A stretch of 64,000 nt of DNA from an uncultured Phycisphaerales bacterium (lineage in GTDB: Bacteria; Planctomycetota; Phycisphaerae; WQYP01). The position numbers and the translations under genes were made by a program. Of this stretch, positions 43,065-51,209 are shown in pieces (the stretch's first letter is position 1; each line of letters opens with the position of its first letter). The stretch spans positions 18,796-82,795 of the forward strand of contig CAIMWO010000061.1 in assembly GCA_903845195.1 (NCBI GenBank). The letters run 5' to 3'. The notes beneath the pieces are model-generated. The model made no database searches and was not told the DNA's origin. It saw only the letters and a program-made list of their open reading frames with translations.

Positions 43065-45776
43065 TCAAATCCAAAGCTTCCGGATCAACCACACCTTCAC
43101 CCCCTGCGTCAGCAGCACGTACGCCAGCAACGTCCCGAATAGCAGCGGCCAATACAACCCCGGCAGCGGCATCAAATGCAGCCACGGCCCCAGCGGCGTG
43201 AACGGCAACGCCATCCCCGCCATCATCACCGCCACCGACGTCATGATCAGCGGCCAACTCGCACGACTCTGAATAAACGGTATCTTGTTCGTCCGGATTA
43301 CGTGAATGATCAACGTCTGCGTCAGCAGCGATTCCACGAACCAGCCCGTCTGAAACAACTGCGCCGCATAGGTCGAATCCGGATTAGCCAGCGTCATCTT
43401 CGCAAAATGCGGCGCCAGCCCCGGTGGAATCGCCATCCCGAGGTTATAGCATTTGAACACGAACCACATGATGCAGAATGTCGTGTAATCAAAAATCGAA
43501 CTGCACGGCCCGATGAAAAAGATGAATCGCTTGATCTCAGCCATCGACCACGGCCGCGGCTTCGTCACCTGCTCGGGATCCACATCATCCGTCGGTATCG
43601 GCACCTGCGAAAAATCATACAGCAGGTTATTCGTCAAAATCTGTATCGGCACCATCGGCAAAAACGGCAGCCAGAGGCTCGCACCCAGCACGCTGAACAT
43701 GTTTCCAAAATTCGAACTCGCCCCCATCCGCACATACTTCAGAATGTTTGCGAAAACTTTCCGCCCCTCCAGCACCCCCTCCTCCAGCACCATCAAGCTC
43801 TTCTCCAGCAGAATCACATCCGCCGCTTCCTTGGCAATATCCACGGCCGAATCCACGGATATCCCCACGTCCGCCGCCCGCAGCCCCGGTGAGTCGTTGA
43901 TCCCGTCCCCCATGAATCCCACCACATGCCCCTTGCTCTGCAGGGCCTTGATGATCCGCTGCTTGTGCGCCGGCGACAGCCGCACAAACAAGGTCGTCTT
44001 CTCCGCCGCCACCGCCAGATCCGCATCGCTCATCGTCTCAACCGTCGGACCATTGAGCACGAATTCCAGCGACAGCCCCACCTCCTTGCAGATCTTCCGT
44101 GACACCAGCTCGTTATCCCCCGTCAGCACCTTCACCGTCACGCCATGCTTCTGTAACGCGACGATCGCCGGCGCCGCCGAATCCTTCGGCGGATCCAGAA
44201 ACGCCACGTACCCCTTCAGAATCAACTCGTGCTCGTCATCCTTGTTGTAAGCCAGCTTCGGGTCGCCATCCTTGTACGCCAGCGCCAGAACCCGGAACCC
44301 GTCCGTTGAAAGCTGATCGTATTCCTCCTTCAACTCGTCCAGCAGCAACTGCTCCATCGGATAGAGCTGCCCCTCCAGCTCAAACTGCGTGCACCGCGGA
44401 AACACCGACTCCGGCGATCCCTTGCAGATCAACCGATGCTTCCCATCGGGCGTCTGCACCACCACCGACATCATCTTCCGCACAAAATCGAACGGGATTT
44501 CGTCGGCCTTGGCATACTCGGCAATCGCCAGTTGCTCGTGAAATTCCTTGTGCTGCAAAATCGCCCGGTCCAGAATATTCTTCAGACCCGTCTGAAAGTG
44601 GCTGTTTAAAAACGCCAGTTCCAGCACCCCGTCGTCTTCCTTCCGCACCACGTCGCAGTGCTGCTCCAGGATCACATGATCCATCGTCAGCGTGCCCGTC
44701 TTGTCCGTGCACAGCACGTCCATCGCCCCCAGATTCTGAATCGAATTCAATCGCTTGACGATCACCTTCTTCTTCGACATCAAGATCGCGCCCTTGGACA
44801 GGCACACGCTCACGATCATCGGCAGCATTTCCGGCGTCAGCCCCACCGCCACCGCCATCGCAAACAAAAACGCCTCGCCCCACTGCCCCTTGCTGAATCC
44901 GTTGATGAAAAACACCAGCGGCACCATCACCGCCATGAACTTCAGCATCAACCACGTGAATCCCGAGATCCCCTTGTCAAAACTCGTCACCGGCGGCCCG
45001 CTCGTCACCGCGCTGGCCATGCTCCCCAGGTACGTCTTCAGCCCCGTCTCCACCACCACCGCCGTCGCCGATCCGCTCTCCACGCTCGTGCCCAGAAAGC
45101 AGATGTTCTTCAACTCCAGCGGCATTTTCCCTTCGAGCTTCTCCGGCGCATCAAACTTCTCCACCGGAAACGATTCCCCCGTCAAACTCGCCTGAATCAA
45201 AAACAAATCTTTGCACGAGAGAATCCGCAGATCCGCCGGAATCATGTCTCCCGCCGCCAGCCGCACCACATCCCCCGGCACCAGCTCTCCCAGCGGGATC
45301 TCGCGCGCCTGGCCGCCGCGCAGCACCGTCGCCGTCACCCGGATCATGGCCTTGAGCTTCGCTGCCGCCGTATCCGCCCGCGCTTCCTGTATGAACCGCA
45401 GCGCCACCCCCAGCACCACCATCGCCACCATCACGCCCGCCCCCGCATAATCCGAAGCTTCATGCGCCGTGGCAAAGGATATGATCGCCAGCACCGTCAG
45501 CAGAATCACCAGCGGATTCAAACACGCCTTGATAAACAGCTTCACCCGCGGAAATCGATTCTCATGCGTAACGACGTTCGGCCCGTATTCCTCGATCCGC
45601 CGCTGTGCCTCCTCCTCCGTCAGGCCTTCCGTCGCGGTCTTCATCTCCTCCAGCGCCAGCACCGGCATCACCCCCGCCGTCGCCGTCAGTCGGCTGGAAA
45701 CTTGAATCCCGCTCCCCGGACGCTTAATCGCCGTCAGAATGTTCTTCGGAAGATTCAAACTTGGAATAAGTCCCAT
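43065..45776 (-). CDS. mgtA: Magnesium-importing P-type ATPase
   Basis: 903 residues, close to the family's usual 900. The ATG at 45776 was chosen over frames reaching 45995, which run through the promoter and the preceding terminator. The cation-ATPase N-terminal domain (EEEAQRRIEEYGPN) precedes helices. The actuator has LTGESFPVEKF, phosphorylation motif DKTGTLT, KMMSVVVQT in the nucleotide domain, and MGDGINDSPGLRAADVGISVDSAVDIAKEAADVILLEKSL, shown here as family landmarks spread over that region; P-type IIIB features are consistent with Mg2+ import. It acts in the inner membrane. Confidence 0.93.
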   Translation of the reverse strand: MGLIPSLNLPKNILTAIKRPGSGIQVSSRLTATAGVMPVLALEEMKTATEGLTEEEAQRRIEEYGPNVVTHENRFPRVKLFIKACLNPLVILLTVLAIISFATAHEASDYAGAGVMVAMVVLGVALRFIQEARADTAAAKLKAMIRVTATVLRGGQAREIPLGELVPGDVVRLAAGDMIPADLRILSCKDLFLIQASLTGESFPVEKFDAPEKLEGKMPLELKNICFLGTSVESGSATAVVVETGLKTYLGSMASAVTSGPPVTSFDKGISGFTWLMLKFMAVMVPLVFFINGFSKGQWGEAFLFAMAVAVGLTPEMLPMIVSVCLSKGAILMSKKKVIVKRLNSIQNLGAMDVLCTDKTGTLTMDHVILEQHCDVVRKEDDGVLELAFLNSHFQTGLKNILDRAILQHKEFHEQLAIAEYAKADEIPFDFVRKMMSVVVQTPDGKHRLICKGSPESVFPRCTQFELEGQLYPMEQLLLDELKEEYDQLSTDGFRVLALAYKDGDPKLAYNKDDEHELILKGYVAFLDPPKDSAAPAIVALQKHGVTVKVLTGDNELVSRKICKEVGLSLEFVLNGPTVETMSDADLAVAAEKTTLFVRLSPAHKQRIIKALQSKGHVVGFMGDGINDSPGLRAADVGISVDSAVDIAKEAADVILLEKSLMVLEEGVLEGRKVFANILKYVRMGASSNFGNMFSVLGASLWLPFLPMVPIQILTNNLLYDFSQVPIPTDDVDPEQVTKPRPWSMAEIKRFIFFIGPCSSIFDYTTFCIMWFVFKCYNLGMAIPPGLAPHFAKMTLANPDSTYAAQLFQTGWFVESLLTQTLIIHVIRTNKIPFIQSRASWPLIMTSVAVMMAGMALPFTPLGPWLHLMPLPGLYWPLLFGTLLAYVLLTQGVKVWLIRKLWI

Positions 45777-45819
45777 GCGCCACCCTGGCTGAAAACCGTC
45801 GAAACCGATGGAAAGGGAG

Positions 45820-45847
45820 AGTGTAATGCACGCCCAGAATCTATCAA
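45820..45847 (-). promoter_or_regulatory. Probable promoter of mgtA
   Basis: TTGATA (45842-45847), 16 bases, TACACT (45820-45825) on the - strand. The leader would be only about 35-40 bases, so no long Mg2+-sensing leader is present. Confidence 0.4.
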
Positions 45848-45879
45848 CCCCTTGACCAGAACTTAAAAATGTAAGACGC

Positions 45880-45913
45880 AAAAAAGAAAGAAGCCCGATC
45901 TTTCGATCGGGCT
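45880..45913 (-). terminator. Rho-independent terminator of the GT2 gene
   Basis: A perfect 9-bp stem AGCCCGATC/GATCGGGCT with a GAAA tetraloop on the - strand transcript is followed by a T-rich tract (TCTTTCTTTTTT). It lies about 30 bases after the GT2 stop. Confidence 0.88.
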
Positions 45914-45942
45914 CCTCAGGTATTCTTTTTTCGCCTCTTCGC

Positions 45943-47406
45943 TCAGGCCGCCAGACGTTCCACCGTCTCAGACTTCTGCCCGGCGCTCTCCTCAACTGGC
46001 GCCGCCTGCGGTAACGTCCGCGTCATCCACGAACCGTTATTCGCCGTGAGAATCGAGTACGGCACCACCCACCACAGGCACGTGAACCAGAACAGGTTAT
46101 ACAAAATCCCATACACCCAATCCGAATCCCGTTCCTTCATGTAATAGTACGTCTGCATCACGCCGCCGAACAGGATGATGAACGCCAGGTACTTCAGCAG
46201 GAAGAACGGATTGACAATGCTGTACAGCAGCGACGCCGCGATCAGCACGTACGGAAACACCATCTCCGCGCTGTTGAGCACAAAATCCACATTCGCATGC
46301 AGCCAATACCGCTTCCGGAACGGCTTCCAGCAGAAACTCGCGTATGTCAGGTTCTCACGCACATTGCCGCGCTCCCAACGCTGGTACATCCGCGCCATCT
46401 GCTTGTAACTCGTCGGCACGTTCGTCCACACCGTCGCGGTCCCCTGGAATACGATTTCGTGCCCCTCCCGCAGAATCAAGTTCGACAACGCCCGGTCTTC
46501 CGCAATCGTCGATGGCTTGCCCATCCACGACTGGTTATTCCATTCATTCAACACCGCTTCAACCGCCGTCCGGCGATACGCCGAAAACGCGCCCGGCGTG
46601 CACTGCACAGACCGGATCACCGACTGATATGCCCGCTGAAAATCAAATGCCAGCACAAACGATGCCCGCATCATCCGCGGCAGCACGCCCGCATTGCGAT
46701 TCTGTACCTTCACGTTGCCCGCCACCGCGCCAATCCGCGGATCGACCGCGATCGGCGTCACCAGGTTCCGCAGGCTGTTCGGCGCCACCACGGAATCCGA
46801 ATCCATCGTCACCAGCACGTCGCCGGCCGCCAAGGCAAACCCCACCCGCAGCCCCTGCCGCTTGCCGCCGTTCTTATCCATCTTGATCGCGCAGACAATA
46901 TCGGGATGCCGCTTCGCCGCGCCTTCCATGTGAAACCAGGTGTCATCCTTCGAACCGTCATCAATCGCAATGATCTGCAGTTTCGCCCGCGGATAATTCG
47001 ATCGTGCGATCGAATCGATCGACTTCGCAACATCCGCACCTTCGTTATACGCCGGTACGATCACCGTCACCGAAGGCAAATCCTCATCCGAAAGCGATCG
47101 CATCGGCTTGTACCGTGCCACCAGCAGAACCCGGATCGCCGTAACGATCAACATCAACGCCGAATACCCTGCCCCGAACGTCATCAGCACGGTGCCGATG
47201 GTCGTGTGGTACACTTCCGCGAACGGATTGAACAGCGAGCCCGTCGTGTATGCGAGATACAATATGCCCCCGTACAGTCCGATCAGCCCTGTCTTCAGGG
47301 CAACGTCGAACCACGACACTGCGGACAAATCAATGTAGTTGAGACCGAGCTTGGCCAACCCTTGCCGGACTGCTCGAAGACCGACGGGAACATTAAGCTG
47401 AGTCAC
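45943..47406 (-). CDS. Processive family 2 glycosyltransferase
   Basis: 487 residues. No ATG is available near the start; I chose GTG at 47406 because GAGGAA lies 5 nt upstream. A TTG at 47451 is the alternative. Two N-terminal helices, then the GT2 core: VTVIVPAYNEG, IAIDDGSKDD (D), MDSDSV (DxD), TIAEDRAL (catalytic D) and QRWERG (QxxRW), the full processive set. Further helices near 375-460 complete a synthase-like channel, as in PgaC/hyaluronan/cellulose synthases. It probably makes and exports a beta-linked polymer. No PgaA/B-type partner is adjacent. Confidence 0.88.
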   Translation of the reverse strand: MTQLNVPVGLRAVRQGLAKLGLNYIDLSAVSWFDVALKTGLIGLYGGILYLAYTTGSLFNPFAEVYHTTIGTVLMTFGAGYSALMLIVTAIRVLLVARYKPMRSLSDEDLPSVTVIVPAYNEGADVAKSIDSIARSNYPRAKLQIIAIDDGSKDDTWFHMEGAAKRHPDIVCAIKMDKNGGKRQGLRVGFALAAGDVLVTMDSDSVVAPNSLRNLVTPIAVDPRIGAVAGNVKVQNRNAGVLPRMMRASFVLAFDFQRAYQSVIRSVQCTPGAFSAYRRTAVEAVLNEWNNQSWMGKPSTIAEDRALSNLILREGHEIVFQGTATVWTNVPTSYKQMARMYQRWERGNVRENLTYASFCWKPFRKRYWLHANVDFVLNSAEMVFPYVLIAASLLYSIVNPFFLLKYLAFIILFGGVMQTYYYMKERDSDWVYGILYNLFWFTCLWWVVPYSILTANNGSWMTRTLPQAAPVEESAGQKSETVERLAA

Positions 47407-47607
47407 TGCATTTCCTCGCACAAGCCGTGAACTACTCTCTCGCTCAGACAACTCGCGACGATCCTAGAAACTCTCCGCAACCCGTCGTACTTGCGGACGC
47501 CGGGCCTTCCGGAAGGTCGCCAACTAGACCCAACAGAGGTGTATAAGTTAGTAGGATAATGACTTTGTTCGCTATTTGGTAGTAAAAAATGGACTTCTCA
47601 CCCTTCT

Positions 47608-48510
47608 ATGGGTAATAATTCGCCCATGAACACTACTGAAAAATCGATTTCGAAGGCTCAAAATGAGCCCTCGCCAAGCCCTGAAGGCCTCTTCGGTCGC
47701 ATCGTCCTCGACGACTGCCTCCATGCCGCCGCTTCGCTCCCAAAGTCCTGTCTCGACCTCATTTACATCGATCCGCCCTACTTCACAAAAAGGAATCACA
47801 CCGGCCGGGACCGCACCTCTACCACCCCCGATAGCCCTCAATCACCCTCCCCCTCCCCTCTCACCTTCATCGACCGCTGGCAAGGCGGCCGCCACGAGTA
47901 CCTCGACTGGCTCCACGCCCGCCTGACCCTCCTCCACCCCCTCCTCCGCCCCACCGGCAGCCTCCTCCTCCACCTCGACTGGCATGCCGTCCACTACGCC
48001 AAAGTCCTCTGCGACCAGATCTTCGGCGATGATCATTTCCAGAACGAACTCATCTGGTACTACCAGACCGGCGGCGCCAGCAAAGACCGTTTCTCCCGCA
48101 AGCACGACTCCATCCTCCTCTACTCCAAGACCGACCGCTTTTACTTCGACGGCAAATCCATCTCCATCCCGCGCACCGCCAAATCCATGCGCCGCGCCCG
48201 CTCCGGCCGCGGCGCCCGCATCGCCGCCGATGACACCCACAAAAATCCCGATGATGTCCTCACCGTCCCCGCTCTCAATCCCATGGCCAAAGAACGCAAC
48301 GGCTACCCCACCCAAAAACCCGTCGAACTCCTCGAACGCCTCATCACCGCACTCTCCCCGCCCGGCGGCTCTGTCGCCGACTTCTTCTGCGGCAGCGGCA
48401 CCACCCTCGTCGCCGCCCAAAAACTCGGCCGCCAATGGTTCGGCTGCGACAACTCCCCCCGCGCCATCGACCTTGCCCGCAAACGCCTCGCCGCTTCAAA
48501 GCTAGCATAG
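47608..48510 (+). CDS. Orphan beta-class DNA methyltransferase
   Basis: 300 residues. Motif IV DPPY (YIDPPYF, about residue 53) comes before motif I DFFCGSGTT (about residue 262), the beta-class order for N6-adenine or N4-cytosine enzymes. ELIWYYQTGGASKDRF is typical of type III/Mod-like and orphan enzymes. No restriction gene is adjacent, so it may be regulatory or a remnant of a system. Starts at 47608 and 47626 are both possible, neither with a good ribosome site. Its recognition sequence cannot be read from the protein. Confidence 0.88.
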   Translation: MGNNSPMNTTEKSISKAQNEPSPSPEGLFGRIVLDDCLHAAASLPKSCLDLIYIDPPYFTKRNHTGRDRTSTTPDSPQSPSPSPLTFIDRWQGGRHEYLDWLHARLTLLHPLLRPTGSLLLHLDWHAVHYAKVLCDQIFGDDHFQNELIWYYQTGGASKDRFSRKHDSILLYSKTDRFYFDGKSISIPRTAKSMRRARSGRGARIAADDTHKNPDDVLTVPALNPMAKERNGYPTQKPVELLERLITALSPPGGSVADFFCGSGTTLVAAQKLGRQWFGCDNSPRAIDLARKRLAASKLA

Positions 48511-48588
48511 AATGCACGCGGGTACTTCCCCTGGTAATGTCCTGATCGGTGTTTCATGCCGCGACGTCCTCGTCCCACAAAAAAACTA

Positions 48589-48616
48589 TTGACGCCCATT
48601 CCGCTTCGATTAACGT
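48589..48616 (+). promoter_or_regulatory. Possible promoter of comEC
   Basis: TTGACG (48589-48594), 16 bases, TAACGT. The predicted transcript start falls at about the GTG at 48623, so the message could be leaderless. The -10 box is weak. Confidence 0.3.
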
Positions 48617-48622
48617 AACCCC

Positions 48623-51100
48623 GTGAACACCACCGCCCCACAACCTCGATATCTCCTCGCCGCGCACAACAATCTATCGGGTGCCATGCCCAGTGGGGCA
48701 GGGGCCCCGCTGGGCATGTTTCACAGACATCGCTCTCACCACAATTTCCTCCCCCTCCACCCCCTCATCCCCGCCGCCCTTCTCCTCTCCCTCGGCATTA
48801 CCGCCGGCCGCTACACCTCATTCCCCGCCGAAATCTCCCTCCTCCTCGCCGCCATCACCTGGGCCGTATGGCTCGCCGCCGAAGTCGCTCTTCGCAAAAC
48901 CCCGCAGCACCTCATCACCCACCTCGCCCTCTCCCTCGCCATCCTCACCGGCGGCTCCGCTCTCTATCAACTGCATCAAGACTACGTCCCACCCGTCCAC
49001 CTCGCCCGCCTCATCCAAGATGGCGATCACGCCCCCGTCGCGCTCCGCCTCCGCGTCCTCGCCCCGCCCGAAGATCCCTCCCAGCATCACGGCAACATCT
49101 TCTGGATCGGCCAAATCTCCGAACTCCAAACCGACCACGGCTGGATCCCCGCCACCGGCACCGTCCGCATCAAATCCCAAGCCGCCATCCCGCTCACCCG
49201 CGGCCAACTCGTCGAAGCCTATGGCTGGGCCTACCGCCCCGACTCCAACCCCAACCCCGGCGCCTTCGACATGCGCGCCTACCTCGCCTCCGACCGCATC
49301 TTTCTCGAAGTCACCGCCAACAAGCCCGGCGCCATCCGCCTCCTCGAGGCCCCGTCCCACGCCACCCTCTCCACCGCCCTCGCCAACTTCCGCGTGCTCC
49401 TCCGCAGCAAACTCCTTGAACACACCCTCCGCATCGATTCCGAATCCGCCTACTCCATGCAAGCCCTCCTCCTCGGCTATCGCGATCCCTCCATCGACGA
49501 CGTCTCCCGCGCCTTCGCCGATGCCGGCGTCGCCCACCTCCTCGCCATCTCCGGCAGCCACATCGTCTTCTTCGCCGCCCTCGTCTGGGGCATCCTCCGC
49601 TTCCTCCCCCTCCGCCCGCGCACCCGTCTCCTCCTCGTCGGGCTCCTCGTTGCCGCCTACGTCCTCGCCACCCCCTGCGGCCCGCCAGTCCTCCGCGCCG
49701 GCCTCGCCACCGCCATGTTCATCATCTCGCGCCTTGCCGCCCGCAAACCCAGCCTCCTCAACGTCCTCGCCGGCGCGCTCATCGCTGTGCTCATCTTCCG
49801 CCCCACCGATCTCTTCAACCCCGGCTGCCAACTCAGCTTCATCTCCACCGCCGGGCTCATCCTGCTGACCAAACGTTGTTACACCACCCTCGCCGGTAAA
49901 TGGATGCAGCGTTGGGAAGAGATCGCACGCCTCGCCGAATCCCGCCGCTACGCATGGCGGCTACGCGCAACGCAGTTCATCCTCGGTGCAACCGTCACCA
50001 ATTTCGTCGGCACCCTCACTTCCCTCCCACTCGTCGCCTTCCACTTCAATCAGATCAACCCGCTCGCCCTCGTCACAGGCCTGCTCGCCCTCCCTTTCGT
50101 CGCCCTCACCATGATCGCCGCGCTCCTCCAACTCCTCGCATCCCTACTCTCCACCCCGCTTGCCGCAAGCCTGGCTCCCGCGACCACCGCCGTTGCCCAC
50201 CTCATGGTCCGCACGATCCAACACCTCGCCGATCTCCCCGGCGCCGTTGCCGCGCTCCGCGCCCCACCCGTCTGGATCGTCCTCCTCGCCTACACCGTGC
50301 TCCTGCTCTGGGCCTTCCGCCGACGCCTCAATCTCCCCCGCGCCTCCATCGCGCTCGTCGCTCTCGCCGTCATCGTCACCACGCTCACCTGGTACACCGC
50401 CACCTCACCCCGCAACCAGCTTCGTATCGATGTCCTCCAAACCGGCGTCACCGCCGCCCCAGACCAAGGCAGCGCCATCCTCATTCATCTCCCCAACGGC
50501 ACCACTTGCCTCCTCAACGCCGGCTCCGCCCACTCCCCCGCCCTCTTCAAATCCGCGATCTCACCGGCCCTCCGCGCCTCGGGAATCCGCCGCCTCGACG
50601 CCCTCCTCATCTCCGCCGCCGACCGCACCCATGCCAGCGCTGCCCGCGATGTCCTCGACCTCTATCACCCCCGCGCCCTCCTTATCAGCGCCGTCGATTT
50701 CGCCCGCCAGGACTGGTCCCTCGAAAGCTCCCAACTCTTCGCCGCCGCCAACGAATCTCACATCCCTCTCCAACTCCTCCGCGCCGGCGACCACTTCACC
50801 ACCGCCGACCTCACCGCCACCATCCTCTGGCCACCCTCCTCGCCTTCCATCACCGATCCCCACCTCGCCCCCGCCCAGTCCGGCCTCATCATCCTTTGGC
50901 AATATGCCAACCACCGCATTCTCACCCTCGACCCCACTGAGCAGGTCGCCTGGTCCACCCTCGCAGACAACAACATCGACCTCCACTGCGACACCCTCCT
51001 CCTCCTCGCCCTCGCCACCTCCACCCAACTCTCCCGCCTCCAATCCCTCACCAGCGCCCAAACCATCCTCACCCCCGGCACTTCCTACCACATCCCCTAA
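48623..51100 (+). CDS. comEC: ComEC/Rec2-family DNA uptake channel
   Basis: 825 residues from the GTG; ATGs at 48686 and 48716 are also in frame. DUF4131-like N-terminal part, then the competence domain (ADAGVAHLLAISGSHIVFFAALVWG is the family hallmark) with about ten helices, then a C-terminal MBL-like domain. In that domain the metal ligands are missing: where HxHxDH is expected it reads ISAADRTHASA, and LLNAGSAHS replaces the usual LIDTG. Channel function may remain while nuclease activity is unlikely. It should act in the inner membrane during transformation. No pilus or comEA gene is nearby. Confidence 0.88.
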   Translation: MNTTAPQPRYLLAAHNNLSGAMPSGAGAPLGMFHRHRSHHNFLPLHPLIPAALLLSLGITAGRYTSFPAEISLLLAAITWAVWLAAEVALRKTPQHLITHLALSLAILTGGSALYQLHQDYVPPVHLARLIQDGDHAPVALRLRVLAPPEDPSQHHGNIFWIGQISELQTDHGWIPATGTVRIKSQAAIPLTRGQLVEAYGWAYRPDSNPNPGAFDMRAYLASDRIFLEVTANKPGAIRLLEAPSHATLSTALANFRVLLRSKLLEHTLRIDSESAYSMQALLLGYRDPSIDDVSRAFADAGVAHLLAISGSHIVFFAALVWGILRFLPLRPRTRLLLVGLLVAAYVLATPCGPPVLRAGLATAMFIISRLAARKPSLLNVLAGALIAVLIFRPTDLFNPGCQLSFISTAGLILLTKRCYTTLAGKWMQRWEEIARLAESRRYAWRLRATQFILGATVTNFVGTLTSLPLVAFHFNQINPLALVTGLLALPFVALTMIAALLQLLASLLSTPLAASLAPATTAVAHLMVRTIQHLADLPGAVAALRAPPVWIVLLAYTVLLLWAFRRRLNLPRASIALVALAVIVTTLTWYTATSPRNQLRIDVLQTGVTAAPDQGSAILIHLPNGTTCLLNAGSAHSPALFKSAISPALRASGIRRLDALLISAADRTHASAARDVLDLYHPRALLISAVDFARQDWSLESSQLFAAANESHIPLQLLRAGDHFTTADLTATILWPPSSPSITDPHLAPAQSGLIILWQYANHRILTLDPTEQVAWSTLADNNIDLHCDTLLLLALATSTQLSRLQSLTSAQTILTPGTSYHIP
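48685..48718 (+). repeat. Hairpin over the comEC start region
   Basis: A 15-pair stem (one U-G pair) joins the arm starting CATGCCCAGTGGGG to its complement, with loop AGGG. Two candidate start codons, ATG 48686 and ATG 48716, lie in opposite arms. It may be a repeat insertion or a translational control element. Confidence 0.6.
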
Positions 51101-51209
51101 CCGCCTCACTCCCTTTGCATTTTCCTCACGAACTGCTACTTTTACCCCTCTGAACCGCGGCCAAATCCCGCCGCCCGCACAACTTCACCCACTCTCAAGG
51201 AATCCCCAA

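Noticed and set aside
50160..51209. 350-codon upstream extension of the GH2 frame
   Set aside because: Ser/Pro-rich out-of-frame reading of comEC; the GH2 has its own ATG with AAGGAA.
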